A stretch of 64,000 nt of DNA from Fimbriiglobus ruber (GCF_002197845.1 NZ_NIDE01000001.1:496001-560000); one strand, 5' to 3'; shown: positions 18,164-27,395, counted from the first letter of the stretch. Program-made: numbers and translations. The notes: generated by a model from the sequence alone, not told the origin.

Positions 18164-19018
18164 GTGCAGAAACCGTACGACGCCACGAGTAAGGATCTTG
18201 TTGAGAGCGACCCGGCCGGGTGGGTGATGTACATCTCCAAGGCTCCTCCGGCCGGTCCCGTTCGCGTGATCGATGCGGATTTGGCGACGGTGTCGGCCGA
18301 GGCGGACAAGGTGATCCGCATCGACGCCCCCGAGCCCTGGTTGTTACACCTGGAATTCCAGGCGAACACCGACGACTGGTTCGTTCCCCGGATGTTGCGA
18401 TACAATACGCTCTTATACTGCAAGCACGAACTCGTGGTCTCGTCGGTCGTGTTTCTGCTGCGCCAGACGGCGAACATGGTGAACGTGACCGGTTCCTGGG
18501 TAATGCGGCCGCCGGTCGGCCCGGAGTGGGAATACAAGTATCAGGTGGTTCGGGTGTGGGAACGCCCGCCCGACGAGTTCCTGACCGGCCCGCTCGCCCT
18601 GTTGCCGCTGGCCCCAATCGCGGCTACCGACCGGGCCGGGTTACCCGGGATCGTCGACCGGATGATCGACCGGATTCGGTCGGAAGCCGATCGCCCGCTC
18701 GCGGACAAGTTGTTGACGTGTACGTTCTTGTTGATGGGGTTGAAGTACGATAGTGTACTCGTTCGCCAACTACTCGGGGGAGTGTTACAAATGGAAGAAT
18801 CGACCACTTACCAGTTTATGCTCGCCCAAGTAGAAGCCCGCTGGCGAACGGCTGAAGCCCGCACGCTCATTCTTCGTCAGGGCTGCAAGCGGTTCGGGCC
18901 GCCCCCGGCTAGCGTTTCTAGCGCGCTGGCCCTAATCACTGATCTGCCTCGCCTGGAAGAACTTAGTGACCGACTGCTCGACGCCTCGAACTGGGACGAA
19001 CTGCTTCCCTCGCCGTAG
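18164..19018 (+). CDS. Rpn-like/PDDEXK-type putative nuclease
   Basis: A 284-residue protein of the group often labelled Rpn family or putative transposase-nuclease, frequent in planctomycetes and cyanobacteria. It starts (GTG 18164) with the characteristic VQKPYDATSKDLVESDPAGWV. A likely PDDEXK core follows: the segment WLLHLEFQAN carries the Glu-x-Gln pattern of the catalytic strand, and MLRYNTLLYCKHEL follows it. The C-terminal half is helical. In Escherichia coli, Rpn proteins promote recombination and act as nucleases. An upstream extension to 18032 is less likely because family members begin near the chosen site. Confidence 0.72.
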   Translation: MQKPYDATSKDLVESDPAGWVMYISKAPPAGPVRVIDADLATVSAEADKVIRIDAPEPWLLHLEFQANTDDWFVPRMLRYNTLLYCKHELVVSSVVFLLRQTANMVNVTGSWVMRPPVGPEWEYKYQVVRVWERPPDEFLTGPLALLPLAPIAATDRAGLPGIVDRMIDRIRSEADRPLADKLLTCTFLLMGLKYDSVLVRQLLGGVLQMEESTTYQFMLAQVEARWRTAEARTLILRQGCKRFGPPPASVSSALALITDLPRLEELSDRLLDASNWDELLPSP

Positions 19019-19093
19019 CTCCGACTGGAAATCCACAAAAACAATCGACGGCGGTTTGCAGGTTGTGTTCCTTGAGTTTCAGAGTGCCCTCGC

Positions 19094-20224
19094 GTGAGCA
19101 TCGTATTCCAACCGCACCGACGGCAATTCCTCCGTGCTACCGGCGCGGGGGCTGTCAGTCTCGGCCTTGGTGGGTGTCAGCAGACGCCGCCCGGGCCGGC
19201 CGCCGGAACCTTCAGCGGGCAAACGCTCACCGTTTTCGTTTACTCGGGATTGGACAAGATTTTTCAGGAACACTTCGTCGAGCCGTTCCAGGCGCTGACC
19301 GGTGCGACCGTCGTGCTGGACGCCGGCTGGTGGGACTCGATCGGCAAGCTGAAGGCTTCGCCCAAGGGCCAACCCGCATACGACCTGGTTCTGACCGACG
19401 CGACGCAGGGCTACCCGGCCATCAAAGACGGGATGTTTCGCCAGATCGACTTCAACAAGGTGCCGAACCACCGCGCCCTCGCCCCCGTCGCGCTCGACAA
19501 CTGGGTGGCCAAGGAGCGCTACGGCGTCACCTTCCATGAGTCGGCCATGACGTTGGGGTTTGATCCGAAGCAAGTCAAAGCCGCGCCGTCGGGATGGGGC
19601 GACCTGTTGCGAGACGATTTGAAGGGGAAGCTCGCCCTGTACAACTCGTTCTATTTCTCGCTTTACACATTCGGCTGCATGAAGGTCACGAGTGAGGGTA
19701 AGCCGGGGACCGCGTGGACGGCCATGTCCAACGATATCGGCGGTGTTCTCGACTTCGCCAAACGCGAGCGCGGGCGGGTCCGATTCTGGTGGCCGACCGG
19801 GACCAAGATGCTGCAGGACTTGCTCCAGGGAAATTTCGCGGCCGGCAACGCCCACAGCGTCACAATGCTCCAGGCCGTGAAGGACAAGCCAGACTTGGGC
19901 TTCGTCACGCCGGAAACCGACCGGGCCTTCGTCCAACTCATGTGGGTGATCCCGGCCGATTCACCCAACGCCGCACTCGCGGAGGCGGCCATCGATTTCC
20001 TGATGAGCAAAGACGTTCAGGCGGCGATGGCCAGCCGTGGTGCCGGCACGGCGCACATGGCGGCCGCAAAAGAAGTGGCCGCGGAAGACCCGATTTGGGC
20101 CAAGACTTACCCGTCCACCGACGAACAGTTTCGTTCCCTGCGGTACTTCCCTTACGAAGCCTATTTCAAGGACTATGACGGGATCGCCAAAATCTGGGAG
20201 CGGGAGGTTCTTCGTCAGTCGTGA
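19094..20224 (+). CDS. ABC transporter solute-binding lipoprotein, PotD-like
   Basis: A 376-residue extracytoplasmic solute-binding protein. The N-terminus has an RRQFLRATGAG twin-arginine-like signal followed by the lipobox LGLGGC, suggesting membrane anchoring through a lipid. The body resembles family 1/PotD binding proteins: LTVFVYSGLDKIFQEHF, a central ALYNSFYFSLYTFG region and a C-terminal WVIPADSPNAALAEAAIDF helix. Ligand could be a polyamine, iron or a small organic anion; no ligand residues can be assigned by eye. The gene starts at GTG 19094 and its stop overlaps the GTG of the first permease. Confidence 0.85.
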   Translation: MSIVFQPHRRQFLRATGAGAVSLGLGGCQQTPPGPAAGTFSGQTLTVFVYSGLDKIFQEHFVEPFQALTGATVVLDAGWWDSIGKLKASPKGQPAYDLVLTDATQGYPAIKDGMFRQIDFNKVPNHRALAPVALDNWVAKERYGVTFHESAMTLGFDPKQVKAAPSGWGDLLRDDLKGKLALYNSFYFSLYTFGCMKVTSEGKPGTAWTAMSNDIGGVLDFAKRERGRVRFWWPTGTKMLQDLLQGNFAAGNAHSVTMLQAVKDKPDLGFVTPETDRAFVQLMWVIPADSPNAALAEAAIDFLMSKDVQAAMASRGAGTAHMAAAKEVAAEDPIWAKTYPSTDEQFRSLRYFPYEAYFKDYDGIAKIWEREVLRQS

Positions 20225-21096
20225 CACCCCGCCCTTTTCGTCCGATCGTGCCGTGGCTGTTGGCGGCGCCCGCCGTTGTCCTCCTCCTGGGCTTCTTCCT
20301 CGGCCCCGTGCTGCTATTGTTTCGCGTGAGTGTCTACGAGAGCGGCAGCGGTACCGGCTTTTATCGGCCGGGCACGTGGTCGCTCCAGGCTTACGCCGGC
20401 CTAATCGAAGACGGCTACGGTCGCGGCGTCCTCGCCTTTACGGTCTTCCTCGGCGTCGCGGTCGCAACCCTCAGCGTTCTCGTCGGCTACCCGCTCGCCC
20501 TCTTCATTCACACACTACGGCCGTTGGCAAAGCGGCTCGCGCTCGCGGCGGTGATCCTGCCCAAGCTCGCGAACGTCTTCGTCGTTCTCTATGGCGTGAG
20601 CTTACTGCTCGGAAACTCCGGTCCGCTCAACCAAGGGCTATTGTGGCTCGGGCTGACGCGAGAACCGATCTTGCTTTCGCACTCGCTCGCCGGAGTGCTA
20701 ATCGCCGAAACCTACCTCATCATGCCTTACGCGGTGTTAATCCTGGTGCCGGCATTCGACCGCATCGACCCCATCCTCCTGGCCGCGGCCCGCGGTCTAG
20801 GGGCCGGGTCGTGGACCACCTTCCGCCGCGTGACCCTACCCCTGTCATTGCCCGGCGTGGCGGTGGCCGGGCAACTCTGCCTGATCTGGGCGCTCGGGGC
20901 GTTCGTCGGACCGCTTCTACTCGGCGGCCCCGAGCAGACGACGTTGGCCGTGTTGGTCCCGCGGTACGGTCTGGAATACGGCGACTGGCCCACGGCCGCC
21001 GTGACATCTGTGCTGTCGCTGCTCACGATCGCCGTCTGCGTCACCGCGTTCGCGTGGCCGGCTCGTCGGCTCGGGCGGCTGGGGCAAACGCGATGA
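20221..21096 (+). CDS. ABC transporter permease, PotB-like
   Basis: A 291-residue inner-membrane permease with about six transmembrane segments. The binding-protein-dependent transport signature is visible as the EAA-like loop ILLAAARGLGAGSWTTFRRVTLPLSLPG, here read in part (AAARGLGAGSWTTFRRV), which contacts the ATPase. Start GTG 20221 overlaps the solute-binding gene's stop, and its end overlaps the second permease. The three genes therefore form one transport operon. The partner ATPase is not in the operon. Confidence 0.9.
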   Translation: MTPRPFRPIVPWLLAAPAVVLLLGFFLGPVLLLFRVSVYESGSGTGFYRPGTWSLQAYAGLIEDGYGRGVLAFTVFLGVAVATLSVLVGYPLALFIHTLRPLAKRLALAAVILPKLANVFVVLYGVSLLLGNSGPLNQGLLWLGLTREPILLSHSLAGVLIAETYLIMPYAVLILVPAFDRIDPILLAAARGLGAGSWTTFRRVTLPLSLPGVAVAGQLCLIWALGAFVGPLLLGGPEQTTLAVLVPRYGLEYGDWPTAAVTSVLSLLTIAVCVTAFAWPARRLGRLGQTR

Positions 21097-21899
21097 CCAC
21101 TCCACTCGAACGCGGCTTGGCTTTCGTCGGCCGGGCCGCCGCCGTTTTGGTGCTGCTCGCGATGCTCGCGCCGTTCGTATACGCGGTCTGGATGTCGTTC
21201 GCGCCGGGCGAAATTCTGGAACCGCCGACGGATCGGTGGTCGCTCCGCTGGTATCGCGAGTTCCTGGGCTCCGCGCGGTGGACGGCGGCGCTACGAACGA
21301 CGGCGGAAGTGGCAGCCGTGTCTGCCGTCGTCTCTCTGCTCGGTGGACTCGGCGTCGCGCTGGCCGTCGCGCGGTATCACTTCCGCGGGCGGGCCATGCT
21401 GTCGGCCGCCGTCCTGTTGCCGATGTTCGTGCCGGCAGTCGTTCTCGGGATGGGACTTCTTCCACTCGTCCGGGGCGTCGGCTTGTGGGGCACCACCCTG
21501 TCGATCGCGGCGGCCCACAGTCTCGTCAGCCTCCCCGTCGTATTTCTCCTGTTGCGTTCCGCGCTGGAAGCGGTTGATCCGGATCTGGAGCGGGCCGCTC
21601 GTGGCCTCGGCGCCGGACCGATGACGGCATTTCGTCGCGTGACGCTGCCGCTGATTTCGCCATCGATCCTGGCCGGAATGGTGATCGCGGTCGTCCTCTC
21701 GGTCAACGAGTTCACACTCGCCTTGTTCCTCGGCTCGCCGCGGCTACGAACGCTGCCGGCCGCGCTCTGGCCGGAAGCCCGAGACAAGGAAACGCCGCTG
21801 TTGGCCGCCGCGTCGTGTCTTTCCGTACTGGTCACGTTGGTTAGTCTGGGAATAGCCGCCCGAGTTCTGCGGCGAGACGAAGTACACAAGTCTGCCTGA
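21093..21899 (+). CDS. ABC transporter permease, PotC-like
   Basis: A 268-residue second permease with about six transmembrane segments. The EAA-like loop RAARGLGAGPMTAFRRVTLP confirms the importer permease fold and would dock an ATPase. The ATG at 21093 overlaps the TGA of the first permease (ATGA). A longer in-frame reading upstream is an artefact of the overlapping gene. No ATP-binding subunit of the Pot/Fbp type follows; the next ATPase at 22491 belongs to an exporter-type system. The energising subunit must be encoded elsewhere. Confidence 0.88.
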   Translation: MTTPLERGLAFVGRAAAVLVLLAMLAPFVYAVWMSFAPGEILEPPTDRWSLRWYREFLGSARWTAALRTTAEVAAVSAVVSLLGGLGVALAVARYHFRGRAMLSAAVLLPMFVPAVVLGMGLLPLVRGVGLWGTTLSIAAAHSLVSLPVVFLLLRSALEAVDPDLERAARGLGAGPMTAFRRVTLPLISPSILAGMVIAVVLSVNEFTLALFLGSPRLRTLPAALWPEARDKETPLLAAASCLSVLVTLVSLGIAARVLRRDEVHKSA

Positions 21900-21964
21900 T
21901 TTTGAAGCCCTGGATCGCTCCCACTTCCTTCCAACGAGCCAGAACGATTCCGACCCGAAAACTC

Positions 21965-22012
21965 TTGACGCCTCCTGTCTCGCTGTTGTAGTGTACTAAT
22001 TAGCTGGTACAC
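21965..22012 (+). promoter_or_regulatory. Promoter and GntR/YtrA-type operator
   Basis: TTGACG at 21965-21970 is 18 bases from TAGTGT (21989-21994), a plausible promoter. The palindrome GTGTAC (21991-21996) to GTACAC (22007-22012), separated by ten bases, overlaps the -10 region. This layout resembles YtrA-subfamily operators, so the regulator at 22035 probably represses its own operon here. Confidence 0.65.
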
Positions 22013-22034
22013 CCATTTCATTTGCGAGGTTCCG

Positions 22035-22442
22035 ATGCGACTTCGCGTGCTGGCTGATTCCACGATTCCGATTTACGAACAGATTGTTTCCCAGGTGGTG
22101 TTTGCCATCGCGGCGGGCGACGTGTCGTCTGGGGAACTGGTGCCGAGCGTTCGCGATTTATCTCAACAATTATTGGTGAATCCGAATACCGTCGCGCGGG
22201 CGTTTCAGGAACTCGAACGGGCCGGCATTCTGGAATCGCGCCGCGGGCTGGGCATGGCCGTCACCGCGGAAGCGCCGAAGCTTTGTGCGGGCCGTCGAAA
22301 AGAGATCGTCCGCGGGCACGTTCGCGACGCCCTCCGCGCGGCCGCAGCGGCCGGACTCTCCGCGCCCGACGTCCACGAACTGGTCGATGACGAGTGGCCC
22401 CGCCTCGCGCCCCGGAACGGCCGGGCCGAGTCGAGCCGTTAG
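22035..22442 (+). CDS. GntR-family regulator, YtrA subfamily
   Basis: A 135-residue repressor. Residues about 9-75 form the GntR winged helix (IPIYEQIVSQVVFAIAAGDV, LVNPNTVARAFQELERAGIL), followed by only a short helical tail, which defines the YtrA subfamily. Such proteins usually sit first in an operon with ABC-2 exporters and are released by cell-wall-active compounds or unknown signals. The palindrome at 21991-22012 is its likely operator. The ABC ATPase gene starts 48 bases after its stop. Confidence 0.92.
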   Translation: MRLRVLADSTIPIYEQIVSQVVFAIAAGDVSSGELVPSVRDLSQQLLVNPNTVARAFQELERAGILESRRGLGMAVTAEAPKLCAGRRKEIVRGHVRDALRAAAAAGLSAPDVHELVDDEWPRLAPRNGRAESSR

Positions 22443-22490
22443 CCTCCCATATCGTCGAAACGAATGACCGCGTTCACCGGAGCCAAACTC

Positions 22491-23459
22491 ATGTCTGCCG
22501 ACGATGCGATTGTGATCGACCGCCTGCGACTCAAGTATCGTGCCAAGCCGGTGCTGGACGATTTCAGCCTGACCGTGCCCCGCGGCGCCGTGTACGCGCT
22601 GCTCGGCGACAACGGTGCGGGCAAGTCGACCACGATGAAAGTCCTCACCGGCCAGATCCGCGCGGACCGCGGAACCGCGACCGTCCTCGGCTTCGACTGC
22701 TGGGCCAAGGCCGGGATTCTGCGGCACCGCGTCGGGTACGTCCCGGACCGGCCCAAGTTGTACGACTGGATGACCGTGACCGAGATCGGGTGGTTCACCG
22801 CCGGGTTTCACAAGACCGGCTTTCAGGTGCGTTACGACGACTGGGTGCAACGGCTCCGGCTCGATCCGAAGAAACGCCTCAAGGATCTCTCCAAGGGCGG
22901 GTACGCCCGGGTCGGCCTCGCCCTCGCCCTGGCGCCGGACCCGGAAGTCCTGCTCCTGGACGAGCCCACGTCCGGCCTGGACCTCATCACCCGCCGCGAG
23001 TTCCTGGGCAGCCTGGTCGACTTCGCGGCCGAGGGGCGAACGATCCTGATTTCCAGCCACTCGATCGCCGAGCTGGAGCGGACCGCCAGCCACGCCGGGT
23101 TTGTCAAGGACGGCAAGGTCGTCCTCGCGTCGACCCTCGACGGCCTCCGGAGTCGGTTCCGCAGGGTCGCGATGCGCTGCGCCGGCGTCCTCCCCGACCC
23201 CGCCTCGCTCGGAACGGTCCGCGAGACGGTCCGGACCGGCCGGTTCGTCCAGTACCTGCTGCAAGACCCCGACCCCGTCGCGCTCGATAGCCTCCGGGCC
23301 ATGCCCGGCGTGACCGACTTTGAAGACCAGGCGGTGGGCCTCGAAGAGATTTACGCCGCCGTGATGGGCACCCCGCCGCCGACCGCCTCGTCCCGCCCGC
23401 GCCCCTCCGTTCCGGCCGCCGCCGAGGACGGGTACGCCGAAGAGGAGGTGTGGTCGTGA
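22491..23459 (+). CDS. ABC transporter ATP-binding protein, ABC-2 exporter type
   Basis: A 322-residue ATPase. Walker A GDNGAGKST, signature-like LSKGGYARVGLALAL, Walker B VLLLDEPTSGLD and the H-loop SSHSIAELE are all present. The signature has GGY in place of the usual GGQ, which is common in this branch. A C-terminal extension (about 230-322) ends in a Pro/Ala-rich tail. ATG 22491 is preferred because CCGGAG lies eight bases upstream; ATG 22464 is an in-frame alternative without a ribosome site. It should power the membrane protein encoded next, whose start overlaps its stop. Confidence 0.92.
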   Translation: MSADDAIVIDRLRLKYRAKPVLDDFSLTVPRGAVYALLGDNGAGKSTTMKVLTGQIRADRGTATVLGFDCWAKAGILRHRVGYVPDRPKLYDWMTVTEIGWFTAGFHKTGFQVRYDDWVQRLRLDPKKRLKDLSKGGYARVGLALALAPDPEVLLLDEPTSGLDLITRREFLGSLVDFAAEGRTILISSHSIAELERTASHAGFVKDGKVVLASTLDGLRSRFRRVAMRCAGVLPDPASLGTVRETVRTGRFVQYLLQDPDPVALDSLRAMPGVTDFEDQAVGLEEIYAAVMGTPPPTASSRPRPSVPAAAEDGYAEEEVWS

Positions 23460-26400
23460 CTCGCGCACTCGTCTGGAAGGAACTCCGGGAGCAAGGGGCG
23501 GTACTCGTCGCGCTGGTCGTCATGGGATGCGCGGTGCTGAGCGCCGCGGCCGTCCTCCTCGACCCGACGACCGACGACGCCGGGTTCTCGCTCCGATCGA
23601 TGATCGTGGCCGGGCGGCTCGGGTGGATCATGTTGACAATGACAGCCGGGGTCGTGGCCGGCGGGACGCTGTTTGCCGGGGAACGGGAGGCGGGGACGTT
23701 TCTGTTCCTGGACCTGTTGCCGGTCAGCCGGTGGCGCGTCTGGTGGCGGAAGGTCGCGATCGGGATCGTCCTGACTGGAATGGCGACCGCCGTTCTTTTC
23801 GCCACGGCGGCGGTCGCCGGCATCTTTGGGGCGCGGGACGGGTTGGCCGCGTGGGGACTGCTGGGCTGTGTCCTCGCGGGCCTCGCCTTCGGGTGGGGCG
23901 TGATGGGGTCGGTGTCCGCGCGGTCGTCGCTCGAAGCCTGCGCGCTCGCGGTCGGCTTCGGGCTCGCGGCCGGGGTCTTTGTGTTCTTCGGGTGGGCGAT
24001 CGTGGCACAGGTCGCGGTCGAAACGGGTTTGGCCCAATCTATCCGCCGATCGGTCGGCGGTAACGAGTCGATGGCAATCATGCTGGCGGGCACGTTCACC
24101 CTGCTGGTGATTCCGTTACCGCTCGCGGGCTGGGTCTACACGGCTCCGGACCGGAACCGACACCTCGCGAAACTCGGCGTCCGCTTCCCCGGACCAAATG
24201 CCGGCGGAGCGCTGAGTTTGTTGCCGTCGTTCGGGTGGCTCTCGGGCTTGCGCCGGCTGGTCTGGCTGGTCGTGCGGCAGAACCGTGTCCCCGCCCTTGT
24301 CCTGTGCGCGGCGGGATTGCTGGCCGGTATTTTCCTGACGCCGGCCACCGGAGAAGGGGTGGCGCTGTATCTCTGGCCCGCGCTGAGCTTGCTAGCGGGG
24401 GTACTGGTCGCCGTGATCGGTGTGTCGGACGAACAGTCCAATATTGCCGTGCGCTTTTGGGGCGAACGGCGGATGCCGGTCGGACGCTTGTGGTCGGTCA
24501 AAATCCTTGCGGGGCTGGCGATACTATCATGTGTACTGGTCGCTCTGGCGTTCCCCGCGTTCATCGCTATTTTCTTCGTTCCCCGGGAAAACAGGCATTA
24601 TGGGAACGCTCTCGCAGTGGTGTTCGGCAGCGGGATCTTGAACACCTTTCGTTTCCCGTGGGTGAGTTACCTCTTCGTTTGGCCGGTGTACGGATTCGCC
24701 TTCGGCCACCTGTCCGCGCTCTTATTCCGGAAGGGGATCGTGGCCGGCATGGTCGCCCTCATGACCGCGGGGACGTTCGCCGCACTCTGGGTGCCGTCCC
24801 TGCTGTCGGGCGGGTTGCACTTGTGGCAGGTGTTCGCGCCGCCCGCACTGGTACTACTGACCGCCCGACTGCTGACTTGGCCCTGGGCGACGGACCGCAT
24901 CGGGACGCGCGCGCCACTTGCCCGCGTCGCCGTTGGCGTCACGCTCGCATTACTGGCGCTCGGCCTTGGCATCGGGTATCGCGCCGTCGAGGTGCCGGAC
25001 GTCCCCGGGGCCGAGGACGATATCGCGTTCGCCCAGACGTTGCCGTCGCTCGAAGACGAGCAACTCGGAAGAGACTTGAAGCGAGCCGCTGGCGACTTCA
25101 TGAACGTGCCGGCGGCGGTCCGAACCGAGCGAGTAACCCAGCCGTTCGTCGAAGCGCGGGCTGCACGGACTGTCATGGAAGATCTCGCCCACGCTCCGAT
25201 TTACATGATCCCGCCACTGGCGGAACCCGTACACCCCGCTAACCGCGGAAGAATGGGCCAGGACCCGGGGCAGCCTTATTATCTGGATCAGCTCACCGCC
25301 GCAATCGCCACAACGGGTTGGCCCGCGGATCGACCAGACCTCGACAAGTGGATGGCCGGGATGTTCACCGTCCACTGGGACGACGCGCTGAAGGACTTCC
25401 CGACCAAGCCGATCGGCGTCTTTGAAAACCCGAACGAACTCTCGTTCAGCTACCAGTGGCGGCCCACCGACGCCCTCCGGATGATGACGCCGGTTTACCT
25501 GGGCCGCGGCCTCCAGCGCCAGTCGCAAGGCGACCAGGCCGCCTTCCCCGCAACCCTCGAAACCTGGCTCGCCGTACTGCGGACCGCCCAGAACAAGACG
25601 CTCGCGCCGGTCGTCCAAACCGCCTGGCAATCGGAACTGCTCACCCACGACGCGACCGACCGCTGGCTCGAACACCTCGACGGCCGCCCGGACCTCCTTC
25701 AAAAAGCTCTCCGGCTTTACCTCGCCCACGAACAGCAAGACCCGTACGACCCCAAAACGGAAAAACTCGCCCACGAGGTCGTGACGCGTTACGCCGTGGT
25801 CGCTCCGTCCCGGTGGATGCCGCAGCATTTGGAACAACTCCGATTGTTCGGTTGGTTTAGCCCGACCATCATCAACACAAACCCGTCGCCGCCGAGTGAT
25901 GCCGAAGCCTCTCTGGTCGGGTTCGCGTGGACGATTCCCTGGGAGCGGGAGCGGTTGTGGCGGTCCGTGGGAATAGCCGGACTGGTGCCGCCGGGAGTTC
26001 GGTATGACCACGGATACCTCGACGGTGCACCCGGTTGGGAATCGATTGCCACCCTCTGGAATCCCAGCTTCGGCGGCATCTGGCGCGCAAACCTCCTCAC
26101 ATCCCGCCGCGCCATGATCCTCAAACTCGCCCTGCGATTGCACGAAGCAGAAAACGGCACGCTCCCGCCCGACCTCTCGAAACTGGTGCCGAAATATCTG
26201 CCCGCAGTTCCACTCGATCCGATGGACGGTAAACCGCTCCGCTACCGGGTGTCGCGCGGAGAGCAACTGACTCGCGTCGATGAACAGGGGCTGACATATT
26301 CCCCAATACCCGTTCCAGACCCAGACTTTGTCGGTCCCCCCGAAGAACTGGCCGGGGGCTCGGGGCCGCCCATCGAAGGACCGCCCGGTATGCCGGGTGG

Positions 26401-26626
26401 ACCGCCTATCGTTTTCAGACCAACTGTCATCGATTCGGCGCACAGGATTGACGTACCGGCCGGCCGCGGGTTGGTCTGGAGTGTGGGACCGGACCGCGTG
26501 GACAACGATGCCTACGTCGTCATGACGGTGCGCCAATCATCGCGTATTATTGACGGGGACATTGCGTTTATCGTGCCCGAGTTTCAAGCGTCTAAGCCCA
26601 AGTCACCCGGAAAGGGGAAGCCATGA
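23456..26626 (+). CDS. Very large ABC-2-type permease with C-terminal GspG-like segment
   Basis: A protein of about 1056 residues, roughly two to three times normal ABC-2 permease length. The N-terminal half (about 1-510) has many hydrophobic segments and two ABC-2-like blocks (TRALVWKELREQ and, near 265, LVWLVVRQNRVPAL). The second half is largely non-membrane. Near the end, RRAMILKLALRLHEAENG and PKYLPAVPLDPMDGKPLRY resemble the globular part of GspG-like or DUF1559-type pseudopilin proteins. GTG 23456 overlaps the ATPase stop, with GAGGAGG seven bases upstream; GTG 23450 is too close to it. The C-terminus overlaps a DUF1559 gene (ATGA). Confidence 0.85.
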   Translation: MTRALVWKELREQGAVLVALVVMGCAVLSAAAVLLDPTTDDAGFSLRSMIVAGRLGWIMLTMTAGVVAGGTLFAGEREAGTFLFLDLLPVSRWRVWWRKVAIGIVLTGMATAVLFATAAVAGIFGARDGLAAWGLLGCVLAGLAFGWGVMGSVSARSSLEACALAVGFGLAAGVFVFFGWAIVAQVAVETGLAQSIRRSVGGNESMAIMLAGTFTLLVIPLPLAGWVYTAPDRNRHLAKLGVRFPGPNAGGALSLLPSFGWLSGLRRLVWLVVRQNRVPALVLCAAGLLAGIFLTPATGEGVALYLWPALSLLAGVLVAVIGVSDEQSNIAVRFWGERRMPVGRLWSVKILAGLAILSCVLVALAFPAFIAIFFVPRENRHYGNALAVVFGSGILNTFRFPWVSYLFVWPVYGFAFGHLSALLFRKGIVAGMVALMTAGTFAALWVPSLLSGGLHLWQVFAPPALVLLTARLLTWPWATDRIGTRAPLARVAVGVTLALLALGLGIGYRAVEVPDVPGAEDDIAFAQTLPSLEDEQLGRDLKRAAGDFMNVPAAVRTERVTQPFVEARAARTVMEDLAHAPIYMIPPLAEPVHPANRGRMGQDPGQPYYLDQLTAAIATTGWPADRPDLDKWMAGMFTVHWDDALKDFPTKPIGVFENPNELSFSYQWRPTDALRMMTPVYLGRGLQRQSQGDQAAFPATLETWLAVLRTAQNKTLAPVVQTAWQSELLTHDATDRWLEHLDGRPDLLQKALRLYLAHEQQDPYDPKTEKLAHEVVTRYAVVAPSRWMPQHLEQLRLFGWFSPTIINTNPSPPSDAEASLVGFAWTIPWERERLWRSVGIAGLVPPGVRYDHGYLDGAPGWESIATLWNPSFGGIWRANLLTSRRAMILKLALRLHEAENGTLPPDLSKLVPKYLPAVPLDPMDGKPLRYRVSRGEQLTRVDEQGLTYSPIPVPDPDFVGPPEELAGGSGPPIEGPPGMPGGPPIVFRPTVIDSAHRIDVPAGRGLVWSVGPDRVDNDAYVVMTVRQSSRIIDGDIAFIVPEFQASKPKSPGKGKP

Positions 26627-27327
26627 GCCGCCTGCTACCGCTGATTTTTGTGATGGCTTTCGCGCTCGGAGCCGCTGCCGCGCCGGTCCCCAAAGACCAA
26701 TCGCTGCCCCCACCCACCGAGAAGGAGCGGGTGGCTTCGGAGAATAATCTCAAGCAGATCGGGCTCGCCTTGCACGGTTATCACGACGTCTACGGTCAGT
26801 TTCCGAACAATATCACATCAAAAGCTGGCAAGCCGCTGTTAAGCTGGAGAGTTCAATTATTACCCTTCCTTGAGGAAGGAGAACTCTATTCAAAGTTTAA
26901 ACTTGACGAACCGTGGGACAGCGAACACAACAAGCCCCTCGTCAAGAAACTCCCGAAGATTTATGCCCCGATCCGCGTTAAGGCGAAGCCGGGAGAAACG
27001 TTCTACCAGGGGTTTACCGGCAACGGCGCGTTCTTTGAGCCGACCGCAAAGATCAATATTGCTGGTATAACAGACGGCACCTCGAATACCGTGATGATCG
27101 TCGAAGCGGGTACGCCGGTCATCTGGTCTAAACCGGACGATATCCCCTTCGATCCGACCAAGCCTCTGCCCAAACTCGGCGGGATGTTCGACGGCGAGTT
27201 TTCGCTTCTTGTCGCGGATGGGTCGACACTCCGGGTCAAGAAAGATTTCGACGCAGACGAGTTCGGAAAATGTGTCACCCGGGCTGGGGGTGAGGTCTCA
27301 AGTTTCGACAAAATCGTTCAGAAGTAA
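26623..27327 (+). CDS. DUF1559-domain secreted protein
   Basis: A 234-residue exported protein of the planctomycete DUF1559 family. A cleavable signal (about 1-20, ending AAAAPVPK) replaces the prepilin N-terminus that most members carry. The domain motifs are NNLKQIGLALHGYHDVYGQFP, the SWRVQLLPFLEEGELY segment, ITDGTSNTVMIVEAG and the LVADGS strand. DUF1559 proteins are thought to assemble pilin-like surface structures, but none is well characterised. Its ATG overlaps the permease stop and follows GGGGAAG, so it is the last gene of the GntR-ABC operon. It may interact with the pseudopilin-like tail of that permease. Confidence 0.88.
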   Translation: MSRLLPLIFVMAFALGAAAAPVPKDQSLPPPTEKERVASENNLKQIGLALHGYHDVYGQFPNNITSKAGKPLLSWRVQLLPFLEEGELYSKFKLDEPWDSEHNKPLVKKLPKIYAPIRVKAKPGETFYQGFTGNGAFFEPTAKINIAGITDGTSNTVMIVEAGTPVIWSKPDDIPFDPTKPLPKLGGMFDGEFSLLVADGSTLRVKKDFDADEFGKCVTRAGGEVSSFDKIVQK

Positions 27328-27395
27328 CGAGACGTCTCGCCGAACGCGACAAGAGAGCGACTGTCCGGGATCGAGTCTTTGGGATTCGTACTACC

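Noticed and set aside
20037-21092. Long N-terminal extension of the second permease
   Set aside because: It lies in a wrong frame of the first permease gene; the ATGA overlap at 21093 gives a normal-sized protein.
22491-23459. This ATPase as the missing subunit of the importer at 19094-21899
   Set aside because: It follows a YtrA regulator and overlaps an ABC-2 permease, so it belongs to that exporter.
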